A stretch of DNA of 48,764 bases from UMGS755 sp045652815 (GTDB taxonomy: Bacteria > Bacillota > Clostridia > UBA1381 > UBA9506): the NCBI GenBank assembly GCA_045652815.1, contig JAZOLH010000030.1:1-48764 (forward strand), in the 5' to 3' direction. Each line of letters opens with the position of its first letter. Within the stretch, counting starts at the first letter, position 1. Both the position numbers and the translations under genes were made by a program. Under the pieces are notes generated by a model. The model ran no database searches. It saw nothing but the letters and a program-made list of their open reading frames with translations, and was not told the origin of the DNA. Below, piece by piece: positions 1 through 9,404 of this stretch.

Positions 1-202
1 TAATCACATCATAGAGTTTTTCGCGTTTTTTCTCTGTGAGTTTTTTAGAGTCGTTTATTTCTTCCATATAAAAATCCTGAGGCAAAACAACAGCAGCAGC
101 ACAAACAGGACCTGCCAAAGGGCCTCTGCCTGCTTCATCCACACCGGCTAAATAGGTTATGCCATTATCTAAAAACTCTCTGTCAAATTCTTCACGCGTC
201 AT
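1..202 (-). CDS. rnhB: Ribonuclease HII, N-terminal part (cut by window edge)
   Basis: Cleaves the RNA strand of RNA/DNA hybrids and removes misincorporated ribonucleotides from DNA. About 67 residues lie in the window; the rest runs off the left edge. The translation contains GVDEAGRGPLAGPV, the RNase HII signature with the first two catalytic acidic residues, followed by the conserved DSKKL segment. The ATG at 200-202 overlaps the end of ylqF by 11 bases, so the two are probably translationally coupled. The ylqF-rnhB order is common in Firmicutes. The family call is firm; completeness cannot be judged. Confidence 0.93.
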   Translation of the reverse strand, partial: MTREEFDREFLDNGITYLAGVDEAGRGPLAGPVCAAAVVLPQDFYMEEINDSKKLTEKKREKLYDVI

Positions 203-1067
203 CTTCTTCTGCCCCCAACTCAAGCGGTGATTCTAAACTGATGCGACCGATTTTCGCACCACGGAATTCATCTAAAACAATGCCCGATGCACGAAGGGTA
301 TCCAGTTCCCCGCCCGATACAATAAAGCCACGCTTTTTAGCAACAGCCTCCAGTGCTTCAAAACCGTTTGCAAAGTCTAAATTCGCGAGCTTATAGCGCG
401 CCATCAAAAGTTCAGGCGCACGCTCCCGAAGATTTTCCAAAAGGTGTGCTGCCAGGGTTTCCGTGTCCATAATTTCATCCTTAATGGCGCCTGTAAAAGC
501 AAGACAAAGACCAACTGCTTCATCTTCAAATTTAGGCCACAAAACGCCGGGGGTGTCCAGCATTTCAAGACCGCCGGACAGACGAATCCACTGCTTACCG
601 CGGGTCACACCGGGTCTGTCACCGGAAATCGCCGCCGCACGACCTGCCAAACGGTTAATAAAAGAAGATTTACCCACATTGGGAATACCCACAATCATCA
701 GTTTAATGGGGCGATTTTTCATACCACGCTCTTCCTGACGTTTAATCTGTTCCGAAAGCATGCGGCGCACCGTATCCGTAATCACCTTGGTTTGTTTAGA
801 GTGAATACTATCAAACAAAATGGCGGTTTTGCCCTGTGCTTTAAAGTAGGAAAGCCATGCCTCGTTGGTAGCCTGATCGGCCAAATCCGACTTATTTAAA
901 ATGAGCAGTCTGGGCTTTGCACCGCAAAGAGAATCCATCTCGGGATTCTGCGAGGCAAGAGGTGCACGAGCATCTAAAACCTCAACCACCAAATCCACCA
1001 ATTTCATATTTTCGCCAATCAATCGGCGTGTTTTCGCCATATGTCCGGGAAACCATTGAATGTTCAT
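192..1067 (-). CDS. ylqF: Ribosome biogenesis GTPase YlqF/RbgA
   Basis: A GTPase needed for late assembly of the 50S subunit. At 291 aa it has the usual length. It opens with the typical FPGHM segment and shows the circularly permuted G-motif order of this family: G4 NKSD at residues 58-61, then G1 GIPNVGKS at 127-134, then G3 DTPG at 171-174. A C-terminal RNA-binding helical domain follows. The ATG is preceded by a GGGGGAAG ribosome site. It lies downstream of lepB, with a terminator-like hairpin in the gap, and overlaps rnhB. Confidence 0.95.
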   Translation of the reverse strand: MNIQWFPGHMAKTRRLIGENMKLVDLVVEVLDARAPLASQNPEMDSLCGAKPRLLILNKSDLADQATNEAWLSYFKAQGKTAILFDSIHSKQTKVITDTVRRMLSEQIKRQEERGMKNRPIKLMIVGIPNVGKSSFINRLAGRAAAISGDRPGVTRGKQWIRLSGGLEMLDTPGVLWPKFEDEAVGLCLAFTGAIKDEIMDTETLAAHLLENLRERAPELLMARYKLANLDFANGFEALEAVAKKRGFIVSGGELDTLRASGIVLDEFRGAKIGRISLESPLELGAEEDDA

Positions 1068-1090
1068 CTTTCTTCCCCCTCTTTTCCCGA

Positions 1091-1122
1091 TTTAAAAGAA
1101 AGCCGGAACAGAAAGTTCCGGC
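1091..1122 (-). terminator. Intrinsic terminator after lepB
   Basis: On the minus strand an 8-bp perfect stem (GCCGGAAC/GTTCCGGC, arms 1102-1109 and 1115-1122) with a 5-nt loop is followed by TTTCTTTT. It sits between the lepB stop and the ylqF ribosome site, so it probably lowers rather than abolishes ylqF-rnhB transcription. Confidence 0.7.
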
Positions 1123-1137
1123 CGATTATATACGTTT

Positions 1138-1773
1138 TTAGTCTAAAAATCCGAATTCGGATAAAGGCAGAATGCGAAGTGACGCCTTGCCCACAACATC
1201 ATCAAAAGCAATTAAACCTAAATTGCGGCTGTCCTGAGAATTGTTGCGGTTATCACCCATAACAAACACAAAATCTTCGGGAATTGTTAAGGGATACTGA
1301 TTAGCGCCGCCAATGCTTCTGAGTCTTTCCTTAATGTAGGGCTCATCCAGCACTTCACCATTTACTGTTACATCACCTGTGGCGCTATCCAGTTCCAAAA
1401 CGTCACCGGGCACCGCAATTACACGTTTGATGATGTGCTTACCCAGCTGATGGGATTTCACCACAACAATATCACCCGCTTTGGGCTCATAAAACAGTTT
1501 GGTAATCACAAGACGCTGTTTGCTCTCGAGGGTCGGCTCCATAGAACTGCCTTCAACCTGCACCAGCGCAAAGAAGAACTGATTGATAATCAGCGCCAGC
1601 ACGATAGCAATAGCGATGGACTGGCTCCATTCCAAAACTTCCCTTAAAAAGCCGGATGCTTTTTTCTCGGGTTCTTCCTCCTGCGGCATATCAAAAATCT
1701 CAGCAGGCACTTCAATATATTGTTCTTTGGTTGTTTCTTCTACATCAACCACATTGATATTTTTATCGTCCAT
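1138..1773 (-). CDS. lepB: Signal peptidase I
   Basis: Membrane-anchored peptidase that removes signal peptides from exported proteins. 211 aa. An acidic cytoplasmic tail (about 1-45) leads into one membrane segment (about 50-70). The catalytic serine lies in GSSMEPT (Ser77) and the lysine general base in IIKRVIAVPGD (Lys116); the later GDNRNNSQDSR box is also typical. The ATG follows an AAAGGA site. It lies between rplS and ylqF, the order known from Bacillus and many clostridia. Confidence 0.95.
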   Translation of the reverse strand: MDDKNINVVDVEETTKEQYIEVPAEIFDMPQEEEPEKKASGFLREVLEWSQSIAIAIVLALIINQFFFALVQVEGSSMEPTLESKQRLVITKLFYEPKAGDIVVVKSHQLGKHIIKRVIAVPGDVLELDSATGDVTVNGEVLDEPYIKERLRSIGGANQYPLTIPEDFVFVMGDNRNNSQDSRNLGLIAFDDVVGKASLRILPLSEFGFLD

Positions 1774-1863
1774 AACGAATAATTCCTTTCACAGTAAAAG
1801 AGAAAAGGGTGCGACACAGAAACAATGCGCTTCTTGTTCACACCCCCAACGATAAGGCAAAAC

Positions 1864-2208
1864 TTATCTTAATTTCTCTTTAACCTTAGCAGCCTTACCA
1901 ACTCTGTCTCTTAAGTAGAACAGTCTGGCTCTTCTTACTTTACCCAGTCTAACAACCTCAATCTTAGCGATTTTGGGAGAGTTAACGGGGAATGTTCTTT
2001 CAACACCGATGCCGTAAGAAATACGTCTTACAGTAAAGGTTTCCTGGATGCCGCCGTTCTGAATTTTGATGATGGTTCCTTCAAAAACCTGAATTCTTTC
2101 ACGGTTACCTTCCTTTACCTTTACATGAACTTTAACAGTGCTACCAATTTCCAGTGCAGGCAGGTCAGTTCTGATCTGATCCTGGGTTAATGCTTTAATT
2201 GCGTCCAT
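1864..2208 (-). CDS. rplS: 50S ribosomal protein L19
   Basis: Large-subunit protein at the 30S/50S interface. 114 aa from the ATG at 2206-2208, which has GGAGG 7 bases upstream. Longer versions of the frame would begin inside the leader and lack a ribosome site. The sequence (MDAIKALTQDQIR, GSTVKVHVKVKEGNRERIQ, GVERTFPVNSPKI) is typical of the family along its whole length. A strong promoter lies about 80 bp upstream, so it probably starts the rplS-lepB-ylqF-rnhB transcript. Confidence 0.96.
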   Translation of the reverse strand: MDAIKALTQDQIRTDLPALEIGSTVKVHVKVKEGNRERIQVFEGTIIKIQNGGIQETFTVRRISYGIGVERTFPVNSPKIAKIEVVRLGKVRRARLFYLRDRVGKAAKVKEKLR

Positions 2209-2288
2209 GTTTTTTCCTCCTCTCATTCTAAGCGTTCTTACTCTCTTTGGAGCAGAGGACCGCACCTTTTTTGCACAATTGCTATATT

Positions 2289-2317
2289 ATTATATTACAA
2301 TTTGTCTCCGATTTCAA
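2289..2317 (-). promoter_or_regulatory. Sigma-A type promoter for rplS
   Basis: On the minus strand TTGAAA (2312-2317) and TATAAT (2289-2294) are separated by exactly 17 bp. The predicted transcript start near 2282 leaves a leader of roughly 70 nt before rplS. An L19 leader family exists in Firmicutes, but I cannot fold this one into a convincing match by eye. Confidence 0.8.
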
Positions 2318-2346
2318 GTATTTTTTTCCTTTTCGGTAAATTACAA

Positions 2347-5127
2347 TCATTCGGTTGTATTTTGATAATTTCTCAACTTATCCATCTGCTTTTCCAGTTC
2401 GGTCATATTGGTGCCCATAGCCTGCCAGTTGCCGGACTGTACGGAGGATTTCACCCTGTCAAAACTGCCGATGGCCTGACGGATAATATCGGAAAGTCCC
2501 TCCTGTTCCTCCTCTGTAACGGGCGCTTCTTCTCCGGTGCCTGCGGGGCTGTTGCCTCCGTTTTTAGCAAAGACTGCCTGCAAGGCCGCCTCCAGCGTGG
2601 GTTCCATTGCAACCGCATCACCGTAGCTCACAACGATTCGCTTGAGTTCAGGGAGGGATGCATTGTTCTGGGAGGTGATATAAACCGGTTCAACATAAAG
2701 GAGCGCATCGCGGAAAGGCACAACCAGAAGATTACCGCGGATAACCGTAGAGCCACCCTGACCCCACAGCGTCATTTCTCTTGAAATATCAGGGTCGTTA
2801 TCAATGCGGTTTTCAATCTGCATCGGTCCGTAAACCGTCTCATTTTTCGGGAAACGGAAGAGCATCAGTTCCCCATAATGTTCGGCGCTGTTTCGCTGTA
2901 CCAAAAGACCTACCATATTATGTTTACCCTGCACAACAAAGGGACGCATCAGCACCATTTCGGCCTTACCGTCGATTTCCATAATGTTATAATAGGGCTC
3001 AACCATAATATCTTCGTCCTGATATTTTTCCAGCGCAATATCCCAGATATCCGCTCTGTCATAGAACTGACCTGCATCACTCACGTGATATTTCTGATAC
3101 ATCTGAGACTGTACTTTAAACATATATTCAGGCACGCGCACGTGAGATGCAATGTTAGCAGGCAACGCTTCACCCGTAAACAGTTCGGGATAAATCTGTC
3201 TGTATGCCTGCGCGATGGGATCAGTGGGATCTGTCAGATACAGTTCAATATCGCCATCGTAAGCATCCACAACTGCCATCACAGAATTACGCAGATAATT
3301 AAAGTTACCAAAGGGCTGTGCATAGGGATAATATGCCGATGTGGTATAACCGTTGATAATCCAGTGCAGTGTACCGTCATCCGCCACCACCATATAGGGA
3401 TCATCGTCAAACTCAATAAAGGGAACTGCTTTCTGCACACGGCGGAGCACATTACGGTTAATCAGCAAACGACTGTCAGAATCCACATTGCCTGAAAGGA
3501 GCATGCGGTAATCCTGATAATAAAGAGCAAAGGCCATTCTCTTTAAAGGAGACATAGAAACGCCACCCTCACCATCATAGGTAAACTCAATATCCTGCAG
3601 TCCTTCGGAATAGTCAAGTTCTTTATTGTTGCCGCCAACAATAACATAATCGTTGGTCATTTCGCCATAGTAAATGCGCGGCTGTTTCACTTCGGGCATA
3701 CCGTTTGTGGAAACAGGCGGAATATTTTTAATCAAAAACTCGGGCTGACCTTCTTGGGTCACACGGTTAACGGGGCTTGCCACAACACCAAAACCATGGG
3801 TATAGCGGAACACCTGATTTGCATAGGATTTTGCCGCATCGTCAACATTTTCCTTGTTCATTTCGCGGGGCGCTAAGAAAACCACATTTAAATGACCGTC
3901 AATTTCATAGGGCGCCACATCCACATCATTAAAACTATAATATTTTCTCAAAAACTGTAACTGGTTGTAAGCGGTAAGCGTTGAACCATAATCGGCAATA
4001 CGGGTACCCGCTTTCCAGGTATCGTCTTCTGTAAGTTCTGCCTGACTCATATTGTAGTTGGGTACAAATTCTGTCTCCGCCACCTGATCAAGCCCAAAGG
4101 CCGCACGGGTTGCCTCAATATTATTGGCAATATAGGGGCTTTCCAAGTTGCGTTCGTTGGGGTTAACCACCAAAGAATCCACCACAGTTGCCGCAAGACC
4201 CACCACAATAAACAAAACGGGGATGATCGCCAGCGCAATCACTGTTTTGATATATTTTTTGCGATATAAGAAGATAAGAGCCAGCACAACCAAAGCCAGC
4301 ACAACATAAGGAATCACCGCATAAAAGGGTTTCCAGATATGAGCGGCCACATAGCCTGCACCTGCCACTTCTCCGCCGGAACCAAAGGTAGAAAACAAAA
4401 TGTCCTCTGCGGAGAATTTATAGGTCAAAACAGATAACAGGAAATATAAAACTCCCAGAATTGCCACGTGTAAAAACGCTTTGGGTTCTTCTGCAAGCAC
4501 ATCTTTAAAACTGCGCTGACCGTTCTTTATAAACACCAAAAAGTAAGCCAGTGCCGCCAAAACCAGCATCACGATTAAAACGGTTTTCGCACCGCCCACC
4601 AAACTGATAAGCAAAGGTCTTGTGAACACATAATAGCCCACATCCTGTGAAAACAGCGGGTCAACCGTACCAAAGGAACTGCCGTTTAAGGCAAGGAGTA
4701 ACTTTTGGTAAAGCGTGCCGCCCACAAAATGACCGAAAAAGAGGGAGAGCACCAAACTCAAAAGAACGTACCAGCGTTTTTTCTGCAAAAATGCTGCCGA
4801 GAAATTGGGCTCGATAGCAATCTTTTTAATGGCAAGCAAATTCACCAAAAGAACAACAAAAATCAGCAGAATACCGCTGGTTTCCGTAATGGCGCGAGCC
4901 CCCAGATTCGTAAAGAACAAAGAGGTGAAATTCTCGCCAATCTCCTGCAACTGCCAGTATTCCATCAGCATGCTGTATAAAGGTCCCAGCACCGCCAAAA
5001 CCAAAACAACCACCAGCGCAAAAATACCCCAGCGCTTTACTTTTTTCTTGTCAAACTGTTTTGCAGTTTCCACCCAATCCTTTTGTTTGTTATTAAAGCC
5101 ACCGGGCCAATTTGTAAAATCCTGCAT
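2347..5127 (-). CDS. UPF0182 family large membrane protein
   Basis: A 926-aa protein of the UPF0182 (COG1615) family, whose biochemical function is unknown. Seven hydrophobic segments occupy roughly the first 320 residues (for example FALVVVLVLAVLG, IVMLVLAALAYFLVF, IALAIIPVLFIVVGL). About 600 mostly hydrophilic residues follow, presumably outside the membrane, with a Gln/Glu-rich C-terminal tail. The length matches the family. The ATG at 5125-5127 has AAGGAGG 7 bases upstream; a TTG two codons earlier is less well placed. It stands alone between the ftsY and rplS units. No enzymatic motif is visible. Confidence 0.9.
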   Translation of the reverse strand: MQDFTNWPGGFNNKQKDWVETAKQFDKKKVKRWGIFALVVVLVLAVLGPLYSMLMEYWQLQEIGENFTSLFFTNLGARAITETSGILLIFVVLLVNLLAIKKIAIEPNFSAAFLQKKRWYVLLSLVLSLFFGHFVGGTLYQKLLLALNGSSFGTVDPLFSQDVGYYVFTRPLLISLVGGAKTVLIVMLVLAALAYFLVFIKNGQRSFKDVLAEEPKAFLHVAILGVLYFLLSVLTYKFSAEDILFSTFGSGGEVAGAGYVAAHIWKPFYAVIPYVVLALVVLALIFLYRKKYIKTVIALAIIPVLFIVVGLAATVVDSLVVNPNERNLESPYIANNIEATRAAFGLDQVAETEFVPNYNMSQAELTEDDTWKAGTRIADYGSTLTAYNQLQFLRKYYSFNDVDVAPYEIDGHLNVVFLAPREMNKENVDDAAKSYANQVFRYTHGFGVVASPVNRVTQEGQPEFLIKNIPPVSTNGMPEVKQPRIYYGEMTNDYVIVGGNNKELDYSEGLQDIEFTYDGEGGVSMSPLKRMAFALYYQDYRMLLSGNVDSDSRLLINRNVLRRVQKAVPFIEFDDDPYMVVADDGTLHWIINGYTTSAYYPYAQPFGNFNYLRNSVMAVVDAYDGDIELYLTDPTDPIAQAYRQIYPELFTGEALPANIASHVRVPEYMFKVQSQMYQKYHVSDAGQFYDRADIWDIALEKYQDEDIMVEPYYNIMEIDGKAEMVLMRPFVVQGKHNMVGLLVQRNSAEHYGELMLFRFPKNETVYGPMQIENRIDNDPDISREMTLWGQGGSTVIRGNLLVVPFRDALLYVEPVYITSQNNASLPELKRIVVSYGDAVAMEPTLEAALQAVFAKNGGNSPAGTGEEAPVTEEEQEGLSDIIRQAIGSFDRVKSSVQSGNWQAMGTNMTELEKQMDKLRNYQNTTE

Positions 5128-5171
5128 AACCAAACCTCCTTATATATGGGTCTATGTTTCGACATAATCCC

Positions 5172-5219
5172 AAAGAACCGCTCACGGCATGCGTGATCGG
5201 TTCTTTAATTTCATGCCGT
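5172..5219 (-). promoter_or_regulatory. Long hairpin with an alternative pairing partner
   Basis: Between the ftsY stop and the UPF0182 gene, arms 5172-5186 and 5192-5206 pair at 14 of 15 positions around GCATG. The bases ACGGCATG (5184-5191), which form part of the stem and loop, can instead pair perfectly with CATGCCGT at 5212-5219. There is no strong T-run. It may be an mRNA-processing or attenuating structure; function is inferred only. Confidence 0.4.
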
Positions 5220-5221
5220 AT

Positions 5222-6295
5222 TTATTCACCAAACAGAGCATCTGCAAAAGCCACTGCATCAAAAGGTCTTACATCGTCTATCCCCTCGCCCACACCGATG
5301 AACTTAACACCGATGCCCTGCTGACGAGCCAGTGACAAAATAACACCGCCTTTTGCTGTTCCGTCCAGTTTCGTTAAAACAACACCTGTAATGCCTGCCG
5401 CCTGCGCAAATTCTCTTGCCTGATTCAGCGCATTCTGACCTGTGGAAGCATCTAAAACAAGCAGGGTTTCACATAACCCTTCGCCAATTTCACGTTCCAC
5501 AACACGAGCTGTTTTCTTTAATTCTTCCATCAAATTCTTTTTATTATGCAAACGACCTGCTGTATCGCAAATGACGATATCAGCACCACGGGCCTTTGCC
5601 GCACGGATAGCATCAAACACAACAGCCGAAGGATCTGCCCCTTCCTGATGTTTCACCAGTTCCACGCCTGCGCGCTCTGCCCAGATGGCAAGCTGGTCAA
5701 TGGCTGCCGCACGGAAGGTATCCGCCGCCGCCAAAATCACGCGTTTGCCGCAGGATTTATAGTAATGGGCCAGTTTACCGATGGAGGTGGTTTTACCAAC
5801 ACCGTTCACACCGATCACCATCACAACTGCAGGCATACCTTCTAAATGCATTTTGCTATCCTGCTCTTTTAAAATATCAGCAATAATATCACGAAGCAAG
5901 CCCTTTAATTCCGTTGCTTCACGAACGCCTGCTTCTTTGGCTTTTTCTTTTAAAAGAGAGATGATGTGGGCAGAAGTTTCTGCGCCGATATCGGACATAA
6001 TCAGCACTTCTTCCAGTTCCTCAAACAAATCTTCATCAATTTTACCCAGCGAGGTTAAAACCGCATCAATTTTATCGGAAAGGGCTGTTCTGGTTTTAGA
6101 AAGTCCCGCCACCAAACGACTGAAGAAACCACCTTTTTCAGCAGGTTTTTCAGTTTCTGTCGGTACACTTTCAACCGCTTCCGGCACCTCATCGGCTACT
6201 TCTTCGGCTTTTTCTTCTGCCTGCAAAACGGCCTTCACGCTTTCTTCCAAAACTGTCTCCACATCTTTATTTTTCTTGAAAATATTTTTAAACAA
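5222..6295 (-). CDS. ftsY: Signal recognition particle receptor FtsY
   Basis: SRP GTPase that receives ribosome-SRP complexes at the membrane. 357 aa. An acidic A domain (about 1-55, rich in Glu) precedes the NG domain. G1 is GVNGVGKTT at about 162-170, followed by DTAGR near 246 and TKLDGTAKGG near 310. Translation appears to start at TTG (6293-6295) behind GAGGTG; no in-frame ATG fits as well. The upstream neighbour is gpsA. SRP components ffh/ylxM, often adjacent, are not in the window. Confidence 0.95.
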   Translation of the reverse strand: MFKNIFKKNKDVETVLEESVKAVLQAEEKAEEVADEVPEAVESVPTETEKPAEKGGFFSRLVAGLSKTRTALSDKIDAVLTSLGKIDEDLFEELEEVLIMSDIGAETSAHIISLLKEKAKEAGVREATELKGLLRDIIADILKEQDSKMHLEGMPAVVMVIGVNGVGKTTSIGKLAHYYKSCGKRVILAAADTFRAAAIDQLAIWAERAGVELVKHQEGADPSAVVFDAIRAAKARGADIVICDTAGRLHNKKNLMEELKKTARVVEREIGEGLCETLLVLDASTGQNALNQAREFAQAAGITGVVLTKLDGTAKGGVILSLARQQGIGVKFIGVGEGIDDVRPFDAVAFADALFGE

Positions 6296-6319
6296 AAGGG
6301 CACCTCTTTCCCCTATGTA

Positions 6320-7336
6320 TTATTTACCGTCAATAACGTCCCATTCGCTTTCGTGCTTTTTATCACGAATCATCAGTTTCATCACCGCTTCTTTGGGTGC
6401 TAAACCTTCAAAGAGAACGCGGTATGCCTGCTCAACAATGGGCATTTCCACGCCTGCACGTTTTGCCAACGCATAGGCCGCTTTGGTGGCATAAAAACCT
6501 TCCACCACCATCTGTACTTCTTTAATGGCATCTTCGGGGCTCATGCCCTGACCAATCAGAACACCGGCTCTGCGGTTGCGGGAATGGAGACTGGTACAGG
6601 TTACAATCAAGTCACCCATACCGGATAGACCACTGAATGTCAGCGCTTCTGCACCCAGTGCAATACCCAAACGACACATTTCTGCCATACCACGGGTCAT
6701 CAACGCTGCTTTACCGTTATCACCAATGCCAATGCCATCAGCAATACCCGTACAAAGTGCAATCACGTTTTTAAGAGCCGCACCCAGTTCAACACCCACC
6801 ATATCGGTACCGGTATAAACTCGGAAATAGTCGCACATCAAAACATCCTGCAAATCTTCACAAATCTGCATATCGCTAGACGCAATCACATTGGTGGTCG
6901 GCAGTTTTCTGCCCACTTCCTCTGCGTGAGAGGGACCGGACATAACCGCAACCTTCGCCTGCGGAATGTTCTCGGCAATCACCTGAGATAAGCGCTTCTG
7001 TGTTTTTTCTTCCAAACCTTTGGAACAGGAAACAATCACGGTACCTTCTTTCACAAAAGGCGCCAGATTTTTAGCGGTCACCTCAGTTGCCTGAGAAGGT
7101 GTTACCATAAAGATATAGTCCACACCATCTACAGCCGCCTCTAAAGAATCTGTATAGCAAATGGAGTCAGGCAATATAACACCCGGCAAAAACTTTTTGT
7201 TTTCGTGGTCACGTGCCAGGGCTTCTGCCTCTTCCTTAAAATAAGACCAAAGGGTTACCTTATGACCGTTGCCTGCTAAGAGTGATGCAATAGCAGTACC
7301 CCAGCCACCTGAACCGATAACAGCAATTTTCTTCAT
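6320..7336 (-). CDS. gpsA: Glycerol-3-phosphate dehydrogenase [NAD(P)+]
   Basis: Reduces dihydroxyacetone phosphate to sn-glycerol 3-phosphate, the backbone for phospholipids. 338 aa, normal length. The Rossmann motif GSGGWGTA lies at residues 8-15. The central SGPSHAEEV segment and the GAALKNVIALCTGIADG box carrying the catalytic lysine are present, as is the C-terminal substrate-binding region. The gene lies 4 bp after plsY, so the enzyme making glycerol 3-phosphate and the enzyme acylating it are probably co-expressed. Confidence 0.96.
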   Translation of the reverse strand: MKKIAVIGSGGWGTAIASLLAGNGHKVTLWSYFKEEAEALARDHENKKFLPGVILPDSICYTDSLEAAVDGVDYIFMVTPSQATEVTAKNLAPFVKEGTVIVSCSKGLEEKTQKRLSQVIAENIPQAKVAVMSGPSHAEEVGRKLPTTNVIASSDMQICEDLQDVLMCDYFRVYTGTDMVGVELGAALKNVIALCTGIADGIGIGDNGKAALMTRGMAEMCRLGIALGAEALTFSGLSGMGDLIVTCTSLHSRNRRAGVLIGQGMSPEDAIKEVQMVVEGFYATKAAYALAKRAGVEMPIVEQAYRVLFEGLAPKEAVMKLMIRDKKHESEWDVIDGK

Positions 7337-7340
7337 AGCC

Positions 7341-8021
7341 TTACTCCTTTTCTTCTTTTTTAGAACCCAGTTTAGACTCTGTACCCGTTGTCAGTCTGAT
7401 AATGTTGGCTCTATGACGATATACCGCTAAAGCCGACATCACCAAAGATAAACCAACGTAGTACCAAGTGGTCTCAGCAGGATTACCCACATTGAGCGCA
7501 ATAACAAACAAAGGATACAAAATAGAAACTGCGATGGATGCCAAAGAGACATATCGTGTCACCGCAACCAAAAGTACAAACACAACAATCAGCATCAGGG
7601 CGATGCGCCAGTCAAGGATCATAATCACGCCCCAGGAAGCAAGGATACCCTTGCCACCGCGGAAATGGAAATAAACAGGGAAATTGTGACCCAAAACAGC
7701 ACCCAAACCTGCCAGATACTGACCGTAAAGAGACATAGAAACAATGTCAAAATTCGGACCCATCAAAGCCTGTTTAATAAAGAGAGAAACGCCAAAGCGC
7801 GCAAACAGAACAGACGCGATGGCCTTTAACAAGTCAAACAAAAACACAAACACAGCCGCTTTTTTACCGAACACACGCAGGGTGTTTGTCATCCCCGCAT
7901 TCTGACTGCCGGAATCGCGGATGTCCGCATTTTTAAATAATTTACTGAAAATAATGGAGCCATTTAAACTGCCCAGCAAATAGCCAACCACTAAACTGGC
8001 AATTAAATATACATAAATCAT
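7341..8021 (-). CDS. plsY: Acyl-phosphate:glycerol-3-phosphate acyltransferase
   Basis: Integral membrane enzyme that transfers an acyl group from acyl phosphate to glycerol 3-phosphate to form lysophosphatidic acid. 226 aa with five or more hydrophobic segments. The three conserved cytoplasmic motifs are visible: GSLNGSIIFSK with SGSQNAGMTN near 35-47, HNFPVYFHFRGGKG in the middle, and a C-terminal YRHRANI segment. It sits between der and gpsA, a conserved clostridial order. Confidence 0.95.
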   Translation of the reverse strand: MIYVYLIASLVVGYLLGSLNGSIIFSKLFKNADIRDSGSQNAGMTNTLRVFGKKAAVFVFLFDLLKAIASVLFARFGVSLFIKQALMGPNFDIVSMSLYGQYLAGLGAVLGHNFPVYFHFRGGKGILASWGVIMILDWRIALMLIVVFVLLVAVTRYVSLASIAVSILYPLFVIALNVGNPAETTWYYVGLSLVMSALAVYRHRANIIRLTTGTESKLGSKKEEKE

Positions 8022-8054
8022 GTTGTCGCCTCGATTCTATCAAGTATCGTCCTT

Positions 8055-9386
8055 TTATTCCCCGCTGGTTTCACCACGTTCACGAATCACAAAGCGAACG
8101 GGCGTACCCTCCAGACCAAACACGCCTCGAATCTGATTTTCAAGGTATCGCACATAGGAAAAATGCGCCAGTTCTCTGTTGTTCACAAAGAGAACAAAGG
8201 TCGGCGGAGCGGTAGATGCCTGTGTCATATAGTAAATCTTCAGGCGCTTACCTTTATCGGAGGGGGGCTGTACACGCATCGTTGCTTCATTGAGCACATC
8301 ATTTAATGCACCTGTACGAATGCGCATGGTGTTCTGTTCACGAACATAAGCCACCAATTCAAAGAGACGATCAATTCTCTGACCTGTCATCGCAGAAATA
8401 AACACGATGGGAGCATACTGCATATAAGCAAGACCTTCCACCACTTTCTTGCGGAACTGATCCATGGTTTTACCGTCTTTTTCAACCAAATCCCATTTGT
8501 TAACAGCAATCACGCAGGCCTTACCCTGTTCGTGGGCATAACCTGCAATTTTGGTATCCTGCTCGGTAACGCCCTCTGTTGCATCAATCATAATAACGCA
8601 AACATCGGCTCTGTCAACAGCGCCCAGCGAGCGGATAACGCTGTACTGTTCAATACCGGCTTCCACCTTGCTCTTTTTACGCATACCGGCTGTATCAATG
8701 AAAATATAGTCTCTGTCTTTATGTGTCACGCGGGCATCGATAGCATCACGGGTGGTACCTGCAATGTTTGATACAATCACGCGATCTTCACCTAAAATTT
8801 TATTGATTAAAGAGGACTTACCAACGTTGGGCTTACCCACCAGGGCAACCTTTAAGGCATCGTCATCTTCATCCTCATCTTCAGCCGGTGCAGGGAACAG
8901 TTTAACAACCTCATCCAAAAGGTCGCCAACACCCAAACCGTGAATAGAAGAAACAGGCATCGGGTCGCCCAGACCTAGGTTATAGAACTCGTAAAGTTCC
9001 GCAGGAGGCTGACCGATGTTATCCACCTTGTTCACTGCCAAAAGAACAGGTTTGCCTGATTTCTGCAACATAGATGCCACTTCTGCATCTGTTGCCACCA
9101 AACCGTCGTGCACGTTGGTGAGCAGAATCAGAACATCTGCCTGTGAAATGGCCAGTTCTGCCTGATGGCGCATACCGGATACGATGACATCGTCACCTTT
9201 TTCAATACCGCCGGTATCAATCATCAGAAACTCGCGACCGCACCACTCCGCTTCCATATAGATTCTGTCACGAGTCACGCCCGGTGTATCATCCACAATG
9301 GAAACTCTGGAGCCCACAATTTTATTAAATAATGTTGATTTTCCCACATTGGGTCTGCCTACAATGGCAACTACGGGTTTTATCAT
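8055..9386 (-). CDS. der: Ribosome biogenesis GTPase Der
   Basis: Double-GTPase that acts in 50S assembly. 443 aa. Domain 1 has GRPNVGKST (residues 9-17), DTGG and NKVD; domain 2 has GKPNVGKSS, DTAGM and NKWD. A KH-like C-terminal domain ends the protein. A stretch of Glu and Asp residues links the G domains. The ATG is at 9384-9386. It is followed by plsY and gpsA. Confidence 0.96.
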   Translation of the reverse strand: MIKPVVAIVGRPNVGKSTLFNKIVGSRVSIVDDTPGVTRDRIYMEAEWCGREFLMIDTGGIEKGDDVIVSGMRHQAELAISQADVLILLTNVHDGLVATDAEVASMLQKSGKPVLLAVNKVDNIGQPPAELYEFYNLGLGDPMPVSSIHGLGVGDLLDEVVKLFPAPAEDEDEDDDALKVALVGKPNVGKSSLINKILGEDRVIVSNIAGTTRDAIDARVTHKDRDYIFIDTAGMRKKSKVEAGIEQYSVIRSLGAVDRADVCVIMIDATEGVTEQDTKIAGYAHEQGKACVIAVNKWDLVEKDGKTMDQFRKKVVEGLAYMQYAPIVFISAMTGQRIDRLFELVAYVREQNTMRIRTGALNDVLNEATMRVQPPSDKGKRLKIYYMTQASTAPPTFVLFVNNRELAHFSYVRYLENQIRGVFGLEGTPVRFVIRERGETSGE

Positions 9387-9404
9387 AGCGTCTAACCCTT
9401 TCTT

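Noticed and set aside
2209..2281. L19 leader regulatory RNA
   Set aside because: The position is right, but no convincing structure could be drawn by eye, so only the promoter is listed.
5781..6476. 231-codon open frame on the plus strand
   Set aside because: It mirrors ftsY and the gpsA end; composition is Ser-rich as expected of the antisense of an acidic protein.
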